Origin: Elysia crispata
Lineage: Eukaryota; Mollusca; Gastropoda; Plakobranchidae
Reading direction: 5' to 3'
Length of the DNA: 64,000 nucleotides
Assembly: GCA_033675545.1 (NCBI GenBank)
Contig: JAWDGP010005856.1
Location: 1-64,000 of the forward strand
Shown: positions 61,201-64,000 of the stretch, in pieces
Layout: every line of letters starts with the position of its first letter
Numbering within the stretch: the first letter of the stretch is position 1
Position numbers and translations under genes: made by a program
The notes under the pieces: model-generated
What the model was told of the DNA's origin: nothing
Database searches by the model: none
The model's input: only the letters and a program-made list of their open reading frames with translations

Positions 61201-63618
61201 ATGTTCACTGAAATACATGCCAAACCTCTCAGGTAAATTTCTTATCTACAGATTTGTTTTTGTATGGCAAAAAAATTGTGTTAACAGTATAAACTACTCA
61301 ATTAACAAAAAAAAAATATCAGTTTTATTATTGAGATATGGCCACCAGTGTTCTAGAATGGCAGGCTAACCACTGTCTCTAAAACTTAACTGCCATTTTT
61401 ATGTTAACCCAAATCATGATATCGCAATCAAAATGTGTCAAACTTACTTACTTTTAATAAATTCCCACAGTGCTGGGGATCTGATTAATTTGTTTCAACA
61501 GTTATGAAATAAATAAAAGTTAGGGGAAGAGGTTGATCCATGAATGAAACTTACAAATTTAAGCAACCTGCTTATACATGATCGCTTTCATAGATATTCA
61601 AAACAAACAAGAGCAACACGTTTTCTGTTGAAGTGACCATAATGTTTGTACGCTGTCTGGCGACTGTTTCGCAACCACAAGATTACCTGTTAGAACAAAC
61701 ACTAGCTCTATCAATATCCACCTGGTGAAGTGGACCGTGAAGTCTACAACCTGGCAGGTAGACATCACGACGCCCTTTCCCTGAGTTACATTAAAGGGCT
61801 TATTAAATGTCGCCTAAGTCCAGGAAAGCTTGCTGTTGACCACCTGTGTGTTAATTCTTTCATACCATGTGAGAGATGCCCATTTCTCAGGTAAATAAAG
61901 CCAACAATATGCTCAGAACGCTTCATTTTGATGATACCATCTCAAATTTTTTCCTCTTCTAAATGGGTAAAATTTCTTGATTTAGCCACGACTTCATATA
62001 GTAATAATTCTGTTTCCCAAATTCCTTCCCTGATTTCACAATTCCCAATTTGGCAGGTCTGACTGTTTTACGTTTCATTTCCTTTGGATCTTAGTCTCTC
62101 TCATTGATATTTTGTAGATGTGGGAAAAGTTCAAGATTTCTTTCAGCTTTGACGCCTCTGATTGACCATAGATGTCAATGTGCTACATATATTATTTTGA
62201 TTCGATATTTATTTCATATTGATAGACTTCTGTCTCATGAGCTGTATTGTATCACACGGACATTTCAGTGATAGCTATCCTGCATTTTAAACACTTTTTC
62301 CATGATATCCTGAGACTTCATCATTCTTTGATTTTTTTTTTGAGGTGCTGGCTAAGAACCATTTTACAAAATCGATTTTCAAATGAACTGGCACAAAATT
62401 GTAAAGTTTTATCAGAGTGCAAAATTTACCATCAGAAATTCAGGGAAACTGAATGAAGACAACCTTGTAGAACCAGTGAGAGTGGTTAATAGATTCGTTT
62501 TTATCTACATGTAGTTGTTAGGAGTGCCAGCTTGATAGATCATTGATAGCTTTAGAGATAAAATAAAGCCCATTTTTGGGTGCTGAACAAAGAAAAAGAG
62601 CAGGTCAGAACTGTCTACCAGCTGCATATTGTGTGTCTATGTGTTTGTAGATGTATTGTGTCAAGCATTGAACTAAGGCGTTAGAATATTTCCTAGTGAA
62701 CATGACTGAGTTAATGAATATGTATGCAAACTTGTGATGGCAGTTACACCTGGCAATATAGGCTGATATAGGATATAGTTGAACAGGTAAAATATTATTT
62801 TACTGCAATGAGTATCTGTAAGTAGATTAAAAATAAGCATAATACTGAGGCTCATATATTGTCTCATTACATGTATGCTTAAAACAATGTTAATTCCTTT
62901 TTCCTTTCAAATCTATAGACAAAGATTTTGTTATTCGGTTCATTAGAAAATACTGTCAATGGAAATGATGGAAGCTGCAAGACATGTGAAATGAAGAGGA
63001 GAATGTTGCCCCCCAAAAAATAAAAAGAAGAAACACACGGATGTTAAAAGATAATTTATTATAAAACGGATATGAAAAAGGGACCCTGCAAAACCTTGAA
63101 TAGGGTGCAATGAAATCTGTTTTTAGAATTTGGGAGAAATTTCGAATTATTGTAAATAATTCTGAAACAAGCTAAAAGCAGCATTCCAAGCTGCCTTTAT
63201 TATTGATTCAGTGTGAGTGCCTGAATTTTGATTGATCATTAAATTAAGGTTAATTTTAGGAACTATTTAAACATGATTAGGAGACACTTTGACGTACCCA
63301 GGAGAGAGGAGACCAAGTTAATACAAGTACTCATATATTTAGTCTTTTCTCCTGAACACTAAGGAAATCAGTGTTTCAATTCAAATACTCTATCGTCTTG
63401 TTTGCATTAAGTTTTTAAAAATGTGCCATCACAGACAATTCTTTTCATATGCTTTTTCTTTTTTTTTTAAATATTTGTTAAACTCCAGAGCAACAGAAGA
63501 CAACTGCTCAACTGAAGACAGGAGCTCAGAGGGACCTCTTGCAAAGAAACATGCAGGGGATAAAAAGGTGGTGGACAAAAAGAAGAGAGACAAGAAGAAA
63601 ACTTTGAAAAGATTGTGA
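58231..63618 (+). CDS. UBE2S: Ubiquitin-conjugating enzyme E2 S (5' partial)
   Basis: E2 that elongates K11-linked ubiquitin chains on APC/C substrates during mitotic exit. Exons seen: 58231-58378, 59057-59247, 61096-61232, 63489-63618, with GT-AG sites and matching phases; they total 606 nt (201 codons plus stop). They start [20 protein letters not shown]; the human protein begins M-N-SNVENL, so only a first exon with the Met and perhaps one more residue is missing. UBC fold landmarks: [26 protein letters not shown] (HPN motif) and [13 protein letters not shown], where Cys is the catalytic cysteine. Exon 4 has [20 protein letters not shown]. The tail has [12 protein letters not shown], then a lysine-rich stretch ending KKKTLKRL. 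This matches the family's basic C-terminus ending in Leu-Arg/Lys-Arg-Leu, which docks on the APC/C. The linker before the tail is shorter than in mammals. Confidence 0.95.
61735..61895 (+). other. Coding-like island in UBE2S intron 4
   Basis: An open plus frame reads [40 protein letters not shown] and [18 protein letters not shown], then stops just after a sequence CTCAGGTAAAT that could be a splice donor. Composition and residue mix look coding, unlike the surrounding AT-rich intron. I do not recognise the family. It may be a piece of an old transposon, a captured exon, or an alternative exon. Confidence 0.3.
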
Positions 63619-64000
63619 CCTTTCATCAAGCCCACCATTAATTTCCTGTCATTCTTCATCTACTTTCTCTCTGTCTCTCCGTTTAAGTCATGTTCTTCAA
63701 ATCACAATTTTATTCTTTTCATCACCATTGCAAACATGCACTGCATTTTGGTTATTGGGTGAGGACACCATCATCCTAAGATTTTAGATGATCATGTTTT
63801 ACTAAGTTATGTACAATTGATTTACTCATTTATTTAAAAGTTGCAAATTTTGATGTTGGAATTATATAATATATATTGTGTATAATATAAGAAACATACA
63901 TGTATCTTTTTGTGATAGTATGGATGTAGAGTAAAGCTAACTGAGATAGCCTTTTTGTTAATTTATTCTTTAAATTTATATATGATTAAGTTATCTAAGG
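63619..64000 (+). other. UBE2S 3' UTR (window ends inside)
   Basis: Sequence after the UBE2S stop. No AATAAA occurs before the window ends, so the poly(A) site probably lies beyond. Confidence 0.6.

Overview
The window is nuclear DNA from an animal. It is AT-rich, has long introns with GT-AG splice sites, microsatellites and many decayed transposons, and shows no operons or bacterial signals. Repeat content suggests a mollusc, probably a gastropod: a LINE family of the kind often annotated 'craniofacial development protein 2-like' in molluscs, MADF/PIF-Harbinger elements, and abundant TAGATC/TCTAGA-type simple repeats. That placement is an inference from repeat style. Almost all open frames over 60 codons are chance frames. 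The real genes were found by joining short exons whose splice phases fit.

Three host genes can be reconstructed. (1) A flavin-containing monoamine oxidase-like gene on + (2926-21352; 12 exons, 537 codons) has a TATA box about 70 bp before its ATG, the FAD-attachment cysteine and a C-terminal membrane anchor. Both tyrosines of the classical aromatic cage are phenylalanine. (2) ARL6IP1 is on - (41488 down to 30971; 6 coding exons, 215 codons) and encodes an ER-shaping hairpin membrane protein. (3) UBE2S, the APC/C-dependent ubiquitin-chain-elongating E2, is on + (58231-63618; four coding exons seen, and the tiny first exon with the start codon not found). The first two genes converge on a gene-free stretch at about 21.4-30.9 kb that probably holds their 3' UTRs. 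I see no functional link between the three.

The rest is a collection of mobile elements, several with both ends visible: a 5.1-kb terminal-inverted-repeat element inside MAO intron 1 (3516-8637); LINE remnants at about 10, 18.5-19.4 and 41 kb; a 3.0-kb hAT element in the last ARL6IP1 intron (31786-34757); an internally deleted Ty3/Gypsy element just upstream of the first ARL6IP1 coding exon (41657-43720); a 643-bp hAT-like MITE with an 8-bp target duplication (45191-45833); a 2.98-kb PIF/Harbinger element with TTA duplications, a MADF gene and a MITE nested in its broken transposase (48139-51119); a 557-bp piggyBac-type MITE bounded by TTAA (53531-54087); and a 449-bp MITE (56885-57333). A 38-39 bp minisatellite of about 1 kb lies in ARL6IP1 intron 1.

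I found no wholly new biological system. The points most worth checking are the Phe/Phe cage of the MAO-like enzyme, the 5.1-kb element with its small spliced frame, the nested Harbinger/MITE locus, and an unassigned coding-like island in UBE2S intron 4.
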